A DNA stretch of 64,000 bases from Candidatus Lindowbacteria bacterium RIFCSPLOWO2_12_FULL_62_27 (GTDB lineage Bacteria; Lindowbacteria; 2-12-FULL-62-27): positions 46,221 through 110,220 of the forward strand of contig MFPR01000002.1 in NCBI GenBank assembly GCA_001784175.1, in the 5' to 3' direction. This document shows, piece after piece, positions 12,001-27,000 of the stretch. Below the pieces are notes generated by a model, which was not told the DNA's origin, did not search any database, and worked only from the letters and a program-made list of their open reading frames with translations. Position 1 is the stretch's first letter. Each line of letters starts with the position of its first letter. The position numbers were made by a program, and so were the translations under genes.

Positions 12001-15000
12001 CTGGTTCTGCGGGGAGAAGGTCGCGTTGGAGACGCTGAGGTCCGACAGCGTGAAGGGCGTATTGTCGATGCGGAGTTCCCCGACGACGCGGGCCGTGAGG
12101 CCGTGCCCGTCGATGGCGGTGATGATGTACTGATAGGTCCCGTCGGCCTGGAAGACGCCGGATGAGTTTTTGCCGTCCCACACGATCTTGCCGGCGGTTG
12201 TGTCGCCGGTGACCGGACCGAAGGTCCGTACGGTGAGTCCGGTGGTCTTGGAGATGATGTCGACGCGGGAACTCTGGGCCAGGAGCGTCGAGTAGACGAA
12301 CTCGGTCTGGTCCTGCTCGCCGGGCGTGGAGTTGGGCGAGAAGGGCGTGGGCGTGGCGGACTGGGCGAGTGTGACCTGCGGCGGCGTCACGTCCTTGATG
12401 CCGGTGGCCTTGCCGGTGGTCACATTGTTGGACAGGTCGTACACGCGGAGCGTGAAGAGGTAGGTGTCCTCGATGACGATGCTGCCGTTTTTATCGAGTC
12501 CATTCCAGTGGATGAGGTTCTGTCCGGCCGTCTGGTTGACGAGGATCGTGTCCTCGCGGATGAAGGCGAAGGCGGAATTGGTCACGGTCAGGACGGCGGT
12601 CTCGACCGATTCGGACAACACATATTTCAGATCCGCGCCCGCGTCTCCGAACGGCGTCGGCTCGACCACGATGTCGGAGACGGTCGGGCCGACCACGTCG
12701 GTCAGGCGGGGGTCATAGACCACGTAGAGGGTGTCGGACATGCTTCCGGTGTTGCCCGCGTTGTCGACCGCGTAGGCCTCGATGTTCCACACGCCGATGG
12801 TGTCGCTGAGCGCTTTGAAGTCGACGGTGCCGAGCCATGAGGCGGCGCCGATGGCGAGGGAGTCGGCGCCGTTGGCGTTGGTGGTGACGTTGACGTGCGC
12901 CGCCGTCGCGATCCCGCCGGTGTCGCGCGGGGCGAAGACGCGGAAGTAGACGCGCGCGACCGTTCCGGTCGTGTCGGTGGAACTGCCGCTAATGGCGATG
13001 GGTCCGGCGCGGAACTGGGTATTGGTGATGGGGCTGATGATGCGTGTGTAGGGTGTGTCGACGTCGAAGACGAAGGACAAGGTGTCCTCGGCGCGGTTGC
13101 CGGCGGCGTCGATGGCGACGTAGTGGAGGTCGTAGTCGCCGACCTCCGCGAGCCCGTCGATGACGCTGCCGCCGGTGAGGACGCGGGCCATGGTGTCGAC
13201 GCCGGTGTCGGCGACGAAGGTCCCGAGCTTGACGCCGGCCTTGCGGAAGATCAGCTCGACGAAGGTCGAGTCGGTGGTCTGCGTGCCGTAGCCGACGATG
13301 TCGGCGGCCCGGTTATAGTTTTTGACCGCAGCGGCGGAGGCGGTGTCGACGAGGTTGACGCCGACCATCACGATACTGTCGTTGAATCCGGCGCCGGACG
13401 TGAACGAATCATAGACACTCGCGGACTTGCCGTGCGTGATGATGAACGCCTCGACCGTGGGCTTGACGGTGTCGTACCGGACGATCCGGGTGTCCTCGCG
13501 GAAGTTTCCGGCCTTGTCGAAGGCGCCGACGACGATGGCGTAGTCGCCGTCCTGGGACCCGTCGGCGAGCCGGCCGAAGTTGACGGTGCTGCTGTCGGCG
13601 TTGAGGGTGGCGGACGAGAGCACTTCGGCGGCGGTGAAGACGCCGTCGCCGTCGGCGTCGTAGTACCACCGGATCCGCGGCTCCTGGCCGGAAGCGGTCG
13701 ACACGCCGGACACGGCGTCGGCGAGGACCACATTGACGGCCGAGAGGGAACTCACGCGCGCGCCGGTGTCGGGCGTGACTTTGATCGAGACCGAATCCTG
13801 ATCGAACAGGAAATTGCGTCGGATGTCGACCAGGTTGCCGTTCTTGTCGCGCGCGCGGACGCTGATGAAATAGGCGCCGGAGGCGGGCGTCGAATCGACG
13901 AGTTCGACGAACAACTGCGAGCCGGCCCGAACGGTCGTTCGAGTCGCGATGGCCTGGTTGGTGGAGAGATTGAAGAACCCGCTGAAGTCGCTGTTGACCG
14001 TGTCGATCCCGCCCACGTATCCGCTGGCGCTCGTGTCGGCCAGCTCCACGCTGATCGTGTCGAGGAACGTCGAGATCACGGCGCTTTCGGCGATCACCTT
14101 TGCAGTTGCGGGCGGCTCGCTGCCGGGCGTGTCGCCGAGGTGCCACGCGACGGCGAAGGGCTTGGTGGAATCGAGGATGAAGCGGACCGTGTCGGCCAGT
14201 ATGTTTTGCGCGTTGTCGCGGCTGTAGATCGGCACGAGGTACGTGTCGTCCCGCGTCCCGTCGCCGGGCAGGGGCAGGAAGAAGGTGAGGGTGACGGTGG
14301 AGTCGGCGTTGGCGACGGAGGGCGTGCCGCCGATCTGGATATCGCCGCCGTCAATGTTCCCGTTGCCGTTTTTGTCCTCCCATACCTGGATGGTGGTGAT
14401 CCCGCCTGTCGTGGTGGTGAGCCGGGCGTCCATGCCGGACCCGCCGTCGGCCGGCTTGATCGAAACCGCCGCGAGGCCGGTGTCCTGGAGCGCGTTGTGG
14501 ACCGGGCTGGATGAGCCGATGGTCGGCGGGGTCTGGTCGTAGATGAACTCGAGATCGTCCTGGTTTCCGCCGTCGTTGGCGACCTCCTGGTTGCCGGTGG
14601 CGTCGACGCCGACGGCCTGCACGCGGTATTTGCCCTCGCCGCCGCTGGTGAGGACGGTGGCGGCGAAGGTGGCGACGAAGGTGTCGTATCCGAGGCTGCC
14701 GTAATTGACGGTGATGGAATCGGCCTCGGTGAGCGCGGTCCAGGTGTTGGTGGGATTGCGGACGCGGATCTTGACCTTGGCGGCCTCCTTGGTCGGCGTG
14801 ATCCGGCCGAGGACGCGGACGTTGCCGGCCGTCAGATTGATCGGCGCCTGCTGGCCGCTCGTCGCCTCGTAGACGGTCCGCACGTCAGCGTTCGGCGAGA
14901 CGCTGTCGACCTTGAAGAAGACGATCTGGTCCTCGGCCCGCAGCTCCACGCTGTTGGCCGGGGTGCTGTCGGTCTGCCTGGCCACGGCGATGGTGTCGAA

Positions 15001-18000
15001 GCGGGTGAAGAGTTTGGACCCGGTGGCGATGGACCCGCTGGAGGCGTTGGTGTCGATGGTGAGGGTGTCGTAGTCGACCGCTCCGTTGACCAGCCCGCCG
15101 ATGACGACGCGGAAGGAGGTGTCGATCGTGTTGGTATGGCGGAGGATGATGAGCGCCTTGGACGCGCGGGGCAAGCCCGTTTCGCCGCCGAGCGCCGTTA
15201 TCGCCAGGCCGGTTTCGCTGACGCCGACGAGAGACACGCCGGAGAGGCCGGTCAGTTTGCTGATGTTGCCGACGGAATCGGCGGCCTGGGCGTAGACGAT
15301 GTTGTTGCCTTCGCTGAGGGCGACGGTGGTGAAGGTGAAGAGCCCGGTGACGTCGTCGGCCTTGGCGGTGGTCGTGAGGAGCGTGCCGTTGACGTTGAGC
15401 TGGATGGTGTTTGAGACTTCGGCGACGCCGGTGACGGTCGAGACGAGCGCGGTCTTGAGCGCGGTATCGTCGGCGGTCGTCATCTTGGGCGCCGGCGGCC
15501 GGGTCTGGTCCACGGTGACTCTGGCGTCGGCCGTGACGACATCATTGAGGAGCGGGTCCATCGCCGAGAGTCTGATCTTGTAGGTCCCGTCGGACACCAC
15601 AGTGTCGCCGTCGCGGGTTCCGGACCAGGTGAAGGAGTAGGTGCCGGTCGCGCTGGGCTTGTTGATCTGCGTGTCCTGCCGGATGGTGCGGACGGTGCTG
15701 TCGGTCGAATCGAGGACCTGGAGGGTGAGGAGGGCGTCCTTGGTGATCTCGAAGGAGATGATGGTTTCGTCCCTGTTGAAATCGCCGTTGGGGCTGATCT
15801 GTGCGTTGGTGAGCGCGAAGTTTTTGATCTGGAGCGTGGCGCTCTGGGCTTTGAGTTCGCCGGTCTTCAGAGAGAGGTTCCCGGACAGGTCCTGCACGGT
15901 GACTTTGACGTCGTAAATCCCGTCCGGGATGCCGCTCGGGCCGGCGGTTGAGATGTAATTGCCGGTGCCGTTGAAGACGGGCTGGAACGAGAGGTCGGAC
16001 TGTTTGGCCCCGTCCTTCTTGAACAATTCCACCCGCATGTTGCCACCGGGCCGTGTGCGGAGTTCGAAATCGGTGTTGATCACCCGTCCGCTGGCGCTGA
16101 GCCGGAGGACGCCGGTGACGCCGGTGATGGTGGCGAATTCGGTATTGACGTCCGCCACCGTATTGACCTGACTGCCCTCTTTGATCGTGACGACCTCGGA
16201 CTGGATCGTCTGGCCTTTGGCATTTGTCCCGAGGACCTGGAGATCAACGCTGGCGTTGATCAGTTGCGTGGTCACGACGATCTGGAGTTTGGTCGGCGTG
16301 GTCGGGTTGACGGGTCCGGCGGTGGGCGTGAGGGCAAACCCGGACGACACGCCGTCGTAGAAGACATTGAAGCGTTCGAGGAGTTCCGCGGATTCGACAT
16401 TCGACACGCTGATGCTGATGGTGGCGACGTCGTTCAGGTTGTCGCCGTTGGGCGAGAAGGGGCTGGGCGCGATTCCTGTGATGTTGACGATCGGCAGGAG
16501 GGTGTCGAGCCGGACCTGGCCGAGTTTCTGGGTGGCGACGTTTGCGGCGGCGTCTCGCACCGAACACCAGACGTCGTAGGTATTGTCGGCGACGCCGCCG
16601 CCCCACGAGAATTTGGCCTGCCCGCCGGTGCGGAACTGGTTGAGGACGACCGTATCGATGGCGTTTTTATCATCGAGGGACCCTGCGGCGGTGATCACGA
16701 CCGTGCAGAAGGCGTCCTCGGAGAGCGTGAAGATGAAGTCGACCGTATCGTTGACGCCGTCGCCGTTGGGCGAGAAGGGGCTGGGCGCGACGGAGACGTT
16801 CGAGATGTTGGGCGCGAGCACATCGGCCGCCGCGGTGTCGTATTTGACGAAAGTGCTGTCTGTCGGGTCCTCGGCATTGTTGCCGGCGTCGATCCCCTTG
16901 GACACGATGAGAACCGTGGTGACGGACTGGACGCTGAATTTGTTCCACTGGATGAAGTAGGTCCAGTTGGTGGTCCCGACGGCGGTGTCGTAGACGAAGG
17001 TGTCGCCGTAGGGCGCGGTGGTGTCGAATCCGACGAGGACGGTCTTGACCGACGAGGTGGTGTCGAAGGCCGATCCGGAGATGGTGACGTCGGTGTTGAA
17101 GATCTTGTTGTTGGGCGGATAGGCCATCGTGGTGACGGGTCCGCGCTTGTCGAAATTGAACCGCCGTTCCGTCGTCGAGATCAGGCCGGTCAGGTCGCGC
17201 GCCGTGACCACGATCCGGTAGTTGCCCTCCTCGGTCACCGCGTCCAGGCTGTCGGACAGCGTCAGTTTCATGACGCTGTCGCCGATGGTCGTCCGCGCGC
17301 CGTCGATCTTGGACGTGCCCTTGTACAGTTCGAGCGTGCTGATGGAGAGGTTGACGCCGGAACTGTCGCGGACGACGACGCCAAGGGTGACGATGCTGTC
17401 GGTGAAGGACTCGTTGTCGTCGATCGTGTCGCCCTGGTCGGCGCGGAACCAGAGGGCGACCCGGGGTTTAAGCGTGTCGAGGAAGAAGGTCCGCGTGTCG
17501 TAGGCGACGTTGCCGGCCTTGTCGGTGGCCGTGACCACAAACCGGTAGGACCGGTCGTAGGCCCCGGTCGTGTCGAACGCGGCGGCCAGGGTGAAGGTCA
17601 GTGTATTGGTGGCGGCGTCGAAGCTGGATGATCCGCCGATGTTGGTGCCGGCGGAATCCGTGAGCAGGACGGAACTCAGGGTTCCGTCGACCCCCGCGAC
17701 CTTGTCCGTGCCGAGGGACAGGGCGTCGTCGCCGAGTGTGACGGTGATCTTTGTGAGCGCGCCCGTGAAGGTGTCCTTACCGGCCGGCACCGACGTCAGG
17801 ATCTGGGGCTGGGTGCGGTCGTAAATGATCATCGTGCCGGTCTTCTTCGTGAGGTCCTCCAGGTTGCCCGCGGTGTCCTGGGCCTGGCTCTTGATGGTGT
17901 ACGCGCCGTCGCCGCCGTCCGAGAAGACGGATGCGCTGACGTTGAAGAAGAAGGTGTCCGGATCGAGCGAGGCGTCGATGTGTCCCTGGCCGCTCGTGAG

Positions 18001-21000
18001 GACACTCTTCTTCTGGATGAGCCCGTTGGGCAGGGTGACCTCGACGAAGACGTCTTTGGCGTCGCTGCCGAAGACGCGGCCGTCGACGCGGATGACCGTC
18101 GTGTCAAACGGCGTAAGCCCCCCCGCCGGGTCCTTGATCGAGTCGATGACCGAAATCGGCGAGATGCTGTCCAGCACGACCTCGGCGACTTCCTTGTCCG
18201 CGTACACGTCGACGGCGATGGAACTGTCGCCGGCGAAGACCTGGAGGGTGTCGATCACGTCGAAGAGCTGGCCGGTCACAGGCTGATAGAGCCGCGCGAT
18301 TTCCGCGCCCTGGATGAGCGTAATCGTGTCCGACACCGCCGTCCCGCTGCTCTTGCCGCGCACGACCAGCGTGGTGGTCGTGTCGATGCTGCTGCGCGTG
18401 ATGATCACGAACTTGGACGGCCGCGGCGAGGTGTCGGGGAACGCGGGCGTAACGGTGGCGGCGGTTTCGGTCGTGAAGGTCACGCGTGCGCCGGTGGTGC
18501 GGCTGATGTTTCCGCCGGCGTCTTTGGCGGACACGGTGATGAGGTTCGGGCCCTCGTTCAGGGTGAGTTTGTGCGTGTACCGGCTGGTGGCCGGGTCGAC
18601 GACCACCGACACTTTTTCCGCGACGGCGTTATTGGAAACCGTCACGGTGAGGCCCGGCTCGCCCTGTCCCGAAATTTCCTGCTGCGAGACATTGACCACA
18701 ATGTCGCCGTTGTCGACGGTGGGCCGGGTTGGGGCGGTCAGATCGATGGTGATCCGGACGCTGGCCCTTGCCGATTCACCCGTCTTGGGATCGAACGCCG
18801 TGACCACGGCCTCGTAAGGGCCGTCGACCTGCACGACACCGGAATCGTTCTTGCCGTCCCACACCGCCGTCTGGCCGCCCTTGAGAAGCGCCTTGGCCGA
18901 ATGGATCACGCGGACGGGTGTTGTGTCGGAGAGGTCCTTGTAGACTTTGACCGAAACATCCGCGTTGTCCGACAGCTCATAGGTCATGACGCTCTCATCC
19001 GTGACGAAGTCGAGGTTCGGCGAAATGACGTCGGGCACGGCTTTGACGTTCTTGATCGACAGCGGCGTATTGTCCACGCGAACGCTGCCGGTATGAAGCG
19101 CTTGATTGCCGGAAACGTCCGCGACCCGGATGGTGAAGGTCCAGTCGCCGTCCGGTGAAACGACGGCGCCGACCTTGGGCGGCTGGAAGGACCCGAAATT
19201 GCCGCCGTACGTTCCCGGGCCGATGAATACCGGCGACATGTCCGGAAGAACGGTGACGGTGCCGTCGGGCGACCGCATTTCGATGTTGGCCGATCCGGTG
19301 GCGGTGGTGATCATGAGGGACCCGCCGGTCCCCGCGTCGATTCCGTCGACCTGCACGTTGAGGACCTCAAAAAATTCGGCGTTGATCAGCTTGCTGGCGC
19401 CGATGGGGTCATCTTCAGGCAAGCGGACCGAGGAGGTGACGATATTTCCGACGGCGTCGCGGCCGATCACGATGACATCCACCGTCGTGGTGGTCTTGGA
19501 GGTTTTGACGACCCGCAATTTGGACGGTTTTCCGAGCGATTCCCGCGGATGCACCGGCCCGAAATCGAATTTGTTGAATCCCACCACCCCGATCACCACC
19601 ACGTCGCCGAAGATGCTGGAACTGGCTGATCCGTTGAACCGGGTACGGTCGCTGACGATGCTGGACGTGTACGTCAGCGCGGCCACCTGGAAGGCCTGTT
19701 CAACGCCGGACACGTCGAAATTGATGGTGGTGATGTCATTGACGTTGTCGTTGTTGGGCGAGAACGGGGACACGCCGAGAATGACGTTGAATATTTTCGG
19801 CACCGTCACGTCCAATCGTATCGACCCGAACGCCTCACCCGCATTTCCTTTCGCGTCGAAGGCGCGGATGTTGAACACGTAATTGCCCTCCGGCAGAATC
19901 GTTCCGGTGTCGTTTTTGCCGTCCCACGTAATGTTGTTGACGCCGGCCGTCAGATTCTTGAAAAGGAGGGTGTCGCCGACCCGCGAAACCGTCGTGTCGT
20001 CCGGCCCGAAGAAGGTGATGAGGATGGTGTCGCAGATTTCGGAGAGGCCGAAGGTGATGCCGGCGACGTCGTTCTGGCCATCGTTATTGGGCGAGAACGG
20101 GTTGGGCGTAACCGAGACGTTGAAGACATTGGGCCCGACGATGTCGGTCGCGTCGGTGTCGTAAAAGAGGATGATGCTGTCGCCGATGATGGTGTTGCCG
20201 GAAGCGTCGATCCCCTGGATTTCGACGATGATGAACGTGTCGGGACTGCCGGCCGGGAGGAGGTCGGTCGGGTTCAATCCGAATGTCCAGGAGATCGTGC
20301 CGCCGGTGAGCGCGAAGGCGGTCGCGTCCGTATCGTTGAATTGTCTGAGTCGTCCTTCGACCCGGCGGATGAAGCCGGCGTCGGACGCGGAGCCGGTGAT
20401 CACCGCCGGCCCGTTGATGACCGCGCCATCGGCGACCGGATACAGAATCGTGATCTTCGGGGGCGTGCGGTCATACTGGAATGTCCGGAAATACGTCTGC
20501 GCGTCCTGGCCGGCCTTGTCGTAAGCGATGACCTTGACGCGGTATTCGCCTTCATCCGTGCTCTCATCCAGGGCGTTGGTCGGGAAGAATGTGTAGGTGT
20601 CGCCCGAAATCACCTGTGTGCCGCTCACGACGGTATAGGTGGGGGTCGACAATCCCGCGATGCGTTTCTCGAGATTGATCTGGCTGCGCGCCGGATCCAC
20701 GCCCGCGAAACTGTCGGCCAGGACCACGGACACGGAAATGACGGTGGTGCCTGTGGACGCGCCGGTGGCCGTGATGGTTTCAGAGGGAATCCCGTTCAGA
20801 TAGAAGAGTGTGGCCAGGGGCGGCGCGGCGTCGTGGAAGAAGGAGAAGGTGTCGAAGGCGATGTTGCCGGACTTGTCCTGAACGCTCGCCGATATCATGT
20901 AGGTGCCGTCGGCGGTGCCGTCGAGCGGCAGCGGTGTCGAAAAATCGAAAGAGAGGATAAAGACGGAGGTGTCGGTCTTGGAGGTGCGCATCTTGTACGT

Positions 21001-24000
21001 GCCGGTCTTGTTCACGGTGGCCGGCGACACAACGATTTTGACGCTCGATGCCGCCTCGTCCACGCTCGAGGCTATTTCCCGCGTGTGGACTTGGATGGTG
21101 GCCAGGCCGGCGATTCCGGCGATGCCGGTTTCGTCATGGCCGTCCACAAGGGCGCCCGAGAAGGGCGACCGGGAGGTGATGAGCGGCGGCGTGATGTCGT
21201 ACATGAAGGACTTGGCGTTGGCCAACTGGGGTTCCTCGAAGAGCCCGTTGATGTTTCTCGCCCGCGACCGCACCGTGTAGGGGCCTTCGCCGCCGAGGTC
21301 CAGATGGAATTTGGACAGCGTGAACACCCAGGTATCGGGATCGGGCACGGTGGAGAGGGTGTCGACCCTGACCCAGCCGGTGACGGCGCCGTTGGGATAG
21401 GTGATCTGGATTTCGACACTGGCAAGGTTGGCGCCGGAGGATGCGCCGCGCACCGTCAGGGGTCCCGTGTTGTAGAAGAGATCGGCGTCGGTCCCAAATA
21501 CGACGTCGTCCACCCGGGTGGTGGGCGGGGCCTCCGGCGCGACGATGCGGGCCTCGACCACGGCTTCCGCGGCCGCGACGTTGGCGGCGGCGTCCGACGC
21601 CGTGATCACGATCTTGTACTCGCCGTCGGCAATCGCCGCCAGTTCCACCGACGAGCCAATCACCTTGCCCGATCCGAACTGCACGACGTATTCGCTGTCC
21701 ACGGTGAACTCCAGGTACTTGCCGCCCTTGCCGCCGAACGCCGGGTCGTCCACCACCCGGGTCAGGTCCGAATCGATGAGATGCAGGTTCGTCGAGACGG
21801 TCACGTTGACGCCCGACATGGTCTGGGCCTCGATGGTGCCCTGTTTCACGCCGCTTGTCCGGAACCGCACAAACACGTGGTCCAGAATGCCGTCGTTGTC
21901 GGGTGAAAACGGCGTCGGCCCCACCGACAGGATGGTGATCACCGGCGGCGTAATGTCCTTGCGGGCCGCCGTCATGGCCACGCTCTGGTTCCGGCCCGCA
22001 TCGATCGCCGTCAGCTCAAACCGGTAGTCGCCCTCGGGCACGAACAGTCCCTGATAGTCCCGGCCGTCCCACGAGAGGGCATTTTGGCCGGCGGGCTGGG
22101 CCACGCCGCCGGACGATGGAACGGTGTCGACAAACGCGCCGGCGCCGGTCTTGATCAGGATGACGGCCGTGTCGATGTTTTCCGTAAAGATGTAGCTGAA
22201 CGTCACGCCGGAATCCTTGAAGGGACTGGGGTTGGCCACAAAACTCGATATGAGGGGCGGTGTGATGTCGGTCAGGCGCGTGTCGTAGCGGATCGTGAGG
22301 GTATCGGACAGCGGGCCGGTATTGCCGGCGACGTCGACCGCGTAGGCCTGGATCTTCCAGTAGCCGAGGGTATCCCCGAAGAGATTGAAGTGGAGGGTGG
22401 CGATCCAGGGCGCGACGGCGGCGGCCAGGGTGTCGATCCCGTCCGCGAGGGCCGTGGAGTCGTCCGACCTCGGCGCGAAGACGCGCACGTAGACTTTCGA
22501 TACGGCCGAGTTCGTGTCGGAGGCCGTGCCGCTGACCGCGATGGGTCCTGTGTTGAACGCGGCATTTTGCGCGGGCGACAAAATGATCGCCGACGGCAGA
22601 TCCCGGTCGAACACGAAGGTGGCGGTGTCGGCGGTGAAGTTCCCGGCGGCGTCGATGGCCGTGACGGCGAGGGTGTACAGTCCGGCCTCGGCGGCGGCGT
22701 CCAGGGCCGACGCAATCGTCAGCCGGCGGGCCATCGTGTCGGGGCCGGTGTCAAACTCGAACGATCCGATCTGCTGGTTGAGGGCGTTGTAGAGGTAAAC
22801 CCGGGTCGTGTCGTTGTATCCGGCCACGTCCGAAACCTTGCCGTTGGGGCTGGAGGTGGTGTCCAGGAGGTCGACGCCGACCACGATCACGCTGTCGTTG
22901 AAGGCCGTGCCGCTTTTGGCCGTGAAGGTTTCCATGACGCTGACGGACACGCCATGGACAGCGAAGAAGTTCTGGATCGATGGCTTGACCGTATCGTACC
23001 GGATGATCCGCGTGTCCGTGACGCCCGCGACGTTGCCGCCCTTGTCGTAGACGACCATGTAAATCGCGTAGTCGCCGTCCTGGATCCCGTTGGTCGCCCG
23101 AACCAGATTCACCCCTCGGGTGTCGGTCACGCCCGGCAGGCCACTCGAAGCGAGGGTGACGATGTTGACCTGCTCGCCGAACACGCCGTCGCCGTTTTCG
23201 TCCCAGATCCACCTTAGCTCCGGCGCCGTGTCCGTCCCCGTCACCGTATCGCCGAACGTCACGACCAGGTTGTCCAGCCGGTTGGTCCGGGCGCCCGACT
23301 CGAGGCTGATCGAATAGAAGGGCGGCTCGCCGTCGTATTTGAATGTCCGCTTCGACGCGCTCTGATTGCCGGCCATGTCGAACGCATTGACCTGGACTTC
23401 CAGAATTCCGTTGGCCGGCGTCGAATCGGACAGCCAGAAGATCAGGAGCGAGTCGCCGGCGCGGCTCACGACCCCCGGGACGTTCTGGTTCGCCGTCAGG
23501 TTCCAGACGTTGATGCCGCTGGCGGCCAGACTGAGTCCGCCATTGAATTTGAAGCCCATGTCGGTGGCGGTCTGACTCGAAGAATCTGTGAGATGCACGG
23601 CGATCGAATCGATGGAATCCTTGCCGCCGAAGATCCGGCCCTCCGCCATCGTCTCCCCGCCGCCCCGGTTGTTCAAATAGAAGATGCTCCCCAGGACCGT
23701 TGGCCCCACGCTGTCGAGGACAAAGGAATCGGACAGGGTCGAGGTATTGCCGACGTTGTCCACCGCCGTCACATAAATGCCATAGACGCCGTCTTTTTTA
23801 CCGTCGGGCGCCACGTCGAAAATGAGGTCCAACGTCAGTTCGTTCACATTGTTTTGGCTCTTCGTCACCACCGCGTCCGCTCCCACCGGCTCCACCAGCC
23901 GGGCGCCGCCGAGGGTCGAGTTCAGATTCAAGCCCGCCATGCCGACGTCCGAGAGCTTCACCCGGACGAGGCCAATACCCGTCTTGACGGTCGTGTCAAG

Positions 24001-27000
24001 ACTCGTAAGGACCTTGGCGACCCCCGCCGAGTCGACCACGGTGATGGCGGCCGACGTGTCAAACGCCGGGCCGAGCCGGTCGACCACAAAGGTCGCCGCC
24101 ACCGAAGTGTCCTGATTGCCGACGTTGTCGACCGCGACGGCCGTGACGGTGTAGAGGCCGTCGCCGCCGGCCAGGAGGGTCGAGTTGGGGACCCGGACAA
24201 TCCACGTGTCTGAGGCCGTGCTCGAGGTGGTGTCGATCGACCTGCCCGGGAAATCCGGCGTTTTGACGAGCTGGGCGGATCCGTCCGGCAGACGCACGGT
24301 GACGTCCACCCGTGTGAGCATCCCGTTGAGGCCGGCCGGCGTGCTCCGGCCGATCACCAGGACCGCCTCCGTCGGATCGATGGCGCTCTTGCCGTCCAGC
24401 GGACTGACCTGACTGCTGAACTCCTCGCGGATGGTGGTGATCGAGGGTTTCGGCGCGGTGATGTCGCGGGTGAAGATCACGATCTGGTCGTCGGCCCTAA
24501 TTTCGATGGTGTTCGGCGGATTGGAGTCGGCGGAAGCTCCCGACACGGCGATGGTGTCGAACCGGATGAAGGACTGGCTGCCTTTGAACATCTGGCCGGC
24601 CACGGCGCCGGAGTCGATCTGGATGGTGTCGTAAATGACCGCGCCCAGCGTGTTGGCGCCGCCAATCACCACCGTCGTCGCGCGAGTGTCGACGTCCACC
24701 CGCAGAATAATGGCGGCCGGGCTGGGCCTCGGCAAGGCGGTTTCTCCCCCGATGGACACCCCGGCCGGACCCACGCCGACCAGCGTCACGCTGGCCTGGC
24801 CGGACAGGCGGCTCACGTTGGATACGGAATCAATGGCTTCGGTGTAAATGAGGTTGCGACCCTCCACGATCGGCACGTTTGCGAACGTGAAGAGGCCGGT
24901 CAAAGGCGCGGCGGTCTGGGGCGTGCCCGTCCCCGCGCCGTTCACCACCAGCCGCACCGCCGCCTCCGGCTCCGCCACGCCGGTGACGGTGACGGCGGAG
25001 GCGGTGACGAACGCGTCCGGCGAGGCGATCTGCGGCGGCGCCGGACGCGTAAGGTCCAATTTGACCGTGCCGCTCACGCTGACGCCGTCTCCCGTCAGGG
25101 GATCGACCGCGATGATCTTGAAGGCGTACGTCTTGTCCGGCATCGTGTCCCCGGCGGTCCGCAGGCCGTCCCAGGACTCGACGTAGGTCCCGGCGGGCCG
25201 CGGCTCGCTGTCGGACACGACCACGCGGACCACCGAATCGGCGTCCAGAATCTGGACCGCCACTCTGGCCCGGTCGTTCGTGGTGAACTGGAAAAAGACC
25301 TTGTCCTGCACAAAATCGCCGTTCGGGCTGAACGTCGGATTGATCACCTGCAGGCCGGTCACGGCCAGCGACACGCTCTTGGCGGTCACCTGCCCTGTTT
25401 TGATCTCGATGTTCCCGCTTCGGTCCGTCGCCGTGATTTTGTAGGTGTAACTGTTGTCCGGTATTTTCACGGCCGCGCCGTTTTCGATGAGGAAGTTCAC
25501 ATCGTAGCTGCCGTCGCCGACGAAATTCGAAGTGAGTTTGAGGGCCCGGAAGACCGTGCCGTCCGGATTGAGTATGAGGGCGGATGCGTTGCCGCTGAAG
25601 AAGATGAGGCTGAAGGCGGCGCCATCGTCCTCGTTTTGGGCGCCGTCGATGAGGACCCCGTTGATGCTGTCGAAGAAATCAGGGTCGCCGTTCAGGTCCT
25701 TGAAACTGGCAATCCCGGTTTTGATGCCGAGTGAATTGGAAGTCTTGGCGGTCACGCCATACGAGCCGCTCACCCGCATCGTCACGGTCTTCGAAAAATT
25801 GCCCACCACGGCCACATGAACCCCGGAGGGAAACGTGATGGGCCCCGACGTGAAGGTGGCGAAAGGCGGGTTGCCGGACGGCACGGACAGTTTGAGCGCG
25901 CCGATCGTGCCGGACGGTCCGCTGCCGGCGATGGAGAAGCGGACCTGGCTGAAATCGTTCACGCCGTCGAGGTCCGGCGAGAACGGATTGGGCGCCACCG
26001 ACAGGACGTCGATGGTCGGTTTCACTGCGTCCCGGATGACCTTCCCAACCCGCTCGACCACGACGTTCCCGGAATCGTCCCGGGCGGTGATCCAGATCTC
26101 GTAGGTGGCGTCCAGCAGATTCCCGCCGGCCCAGAAGACCCGGTTGATGCCGGTCTGGACGGCGACGTTCGGGGGCGCGAGGGTGTCGACGGCGGCGGCG
26201 GGTCCGGCGGAATTTTCGGGCGTGATGAAGAAGGTGCAGTTGGCGTTTTCGGAAATCACGAACGTGACCTGCGTCGAATCGTTTTTCCCGTCGCCGTTCG
26301 GCGTGAAGGGGTTGGGCGAAATGACGACGTTGGAGATGTCGGGCGGCGTGACGTCGGCCTGGGCCGGTTTGTAGTAGACGGTCAGGGTGTCCGACTCGAC
26401 TTCGACGTTCCCCGCCTTGTCCCGGCCTCTCGTCACCAGCCGGACCGGCGAATCCGGACCGACCGACAGGGTGGAGAGGTTGAGGAAATAGGCCCATTCG
26501 AAAGCGCTGGGGGTGAGGAGCGCCGGCGTTCCGGTGTCGTACCGGACGCCCGTCCCGGTGTCGACGCCGATGTGGACCGAATCGATGCCGCTGAAGGCTT
26601 CCGAGTAAGTTCCCGCGATGGAGACGTTGGTGTTGAAGATTTTGCCGGTGATTTCGGGGAACTTGATTTTCGTCACCGGACCGACGCGGTCAAACGTGAA
26701 GTTGCGGACAAAGGTCCCGGCATTGCCGGCGTTGTCCCTCCTCGTGATCAAGAGTTGATAGAACCCCTCCTCCTCGACGGTGTCCAGGGCGTTGGAAAGC
26801 CGGAGGATGAGGCTGTCGCCGGAAACGGTCTGCGTGCCGAACACGGACACGCCGTTCTTGAAGAGGTTGACGCTGGAAGCCGCGACGTTCACGCCGTTGA
26901 AACTGTCCGTGATCTGCACCACAAAGCTGTCGACGTTGAGGCTCACCGGCTCGTTTTCCGTGATGTCGTCCGTTGCGCCGTTCCGCAGAATCGCCACGAC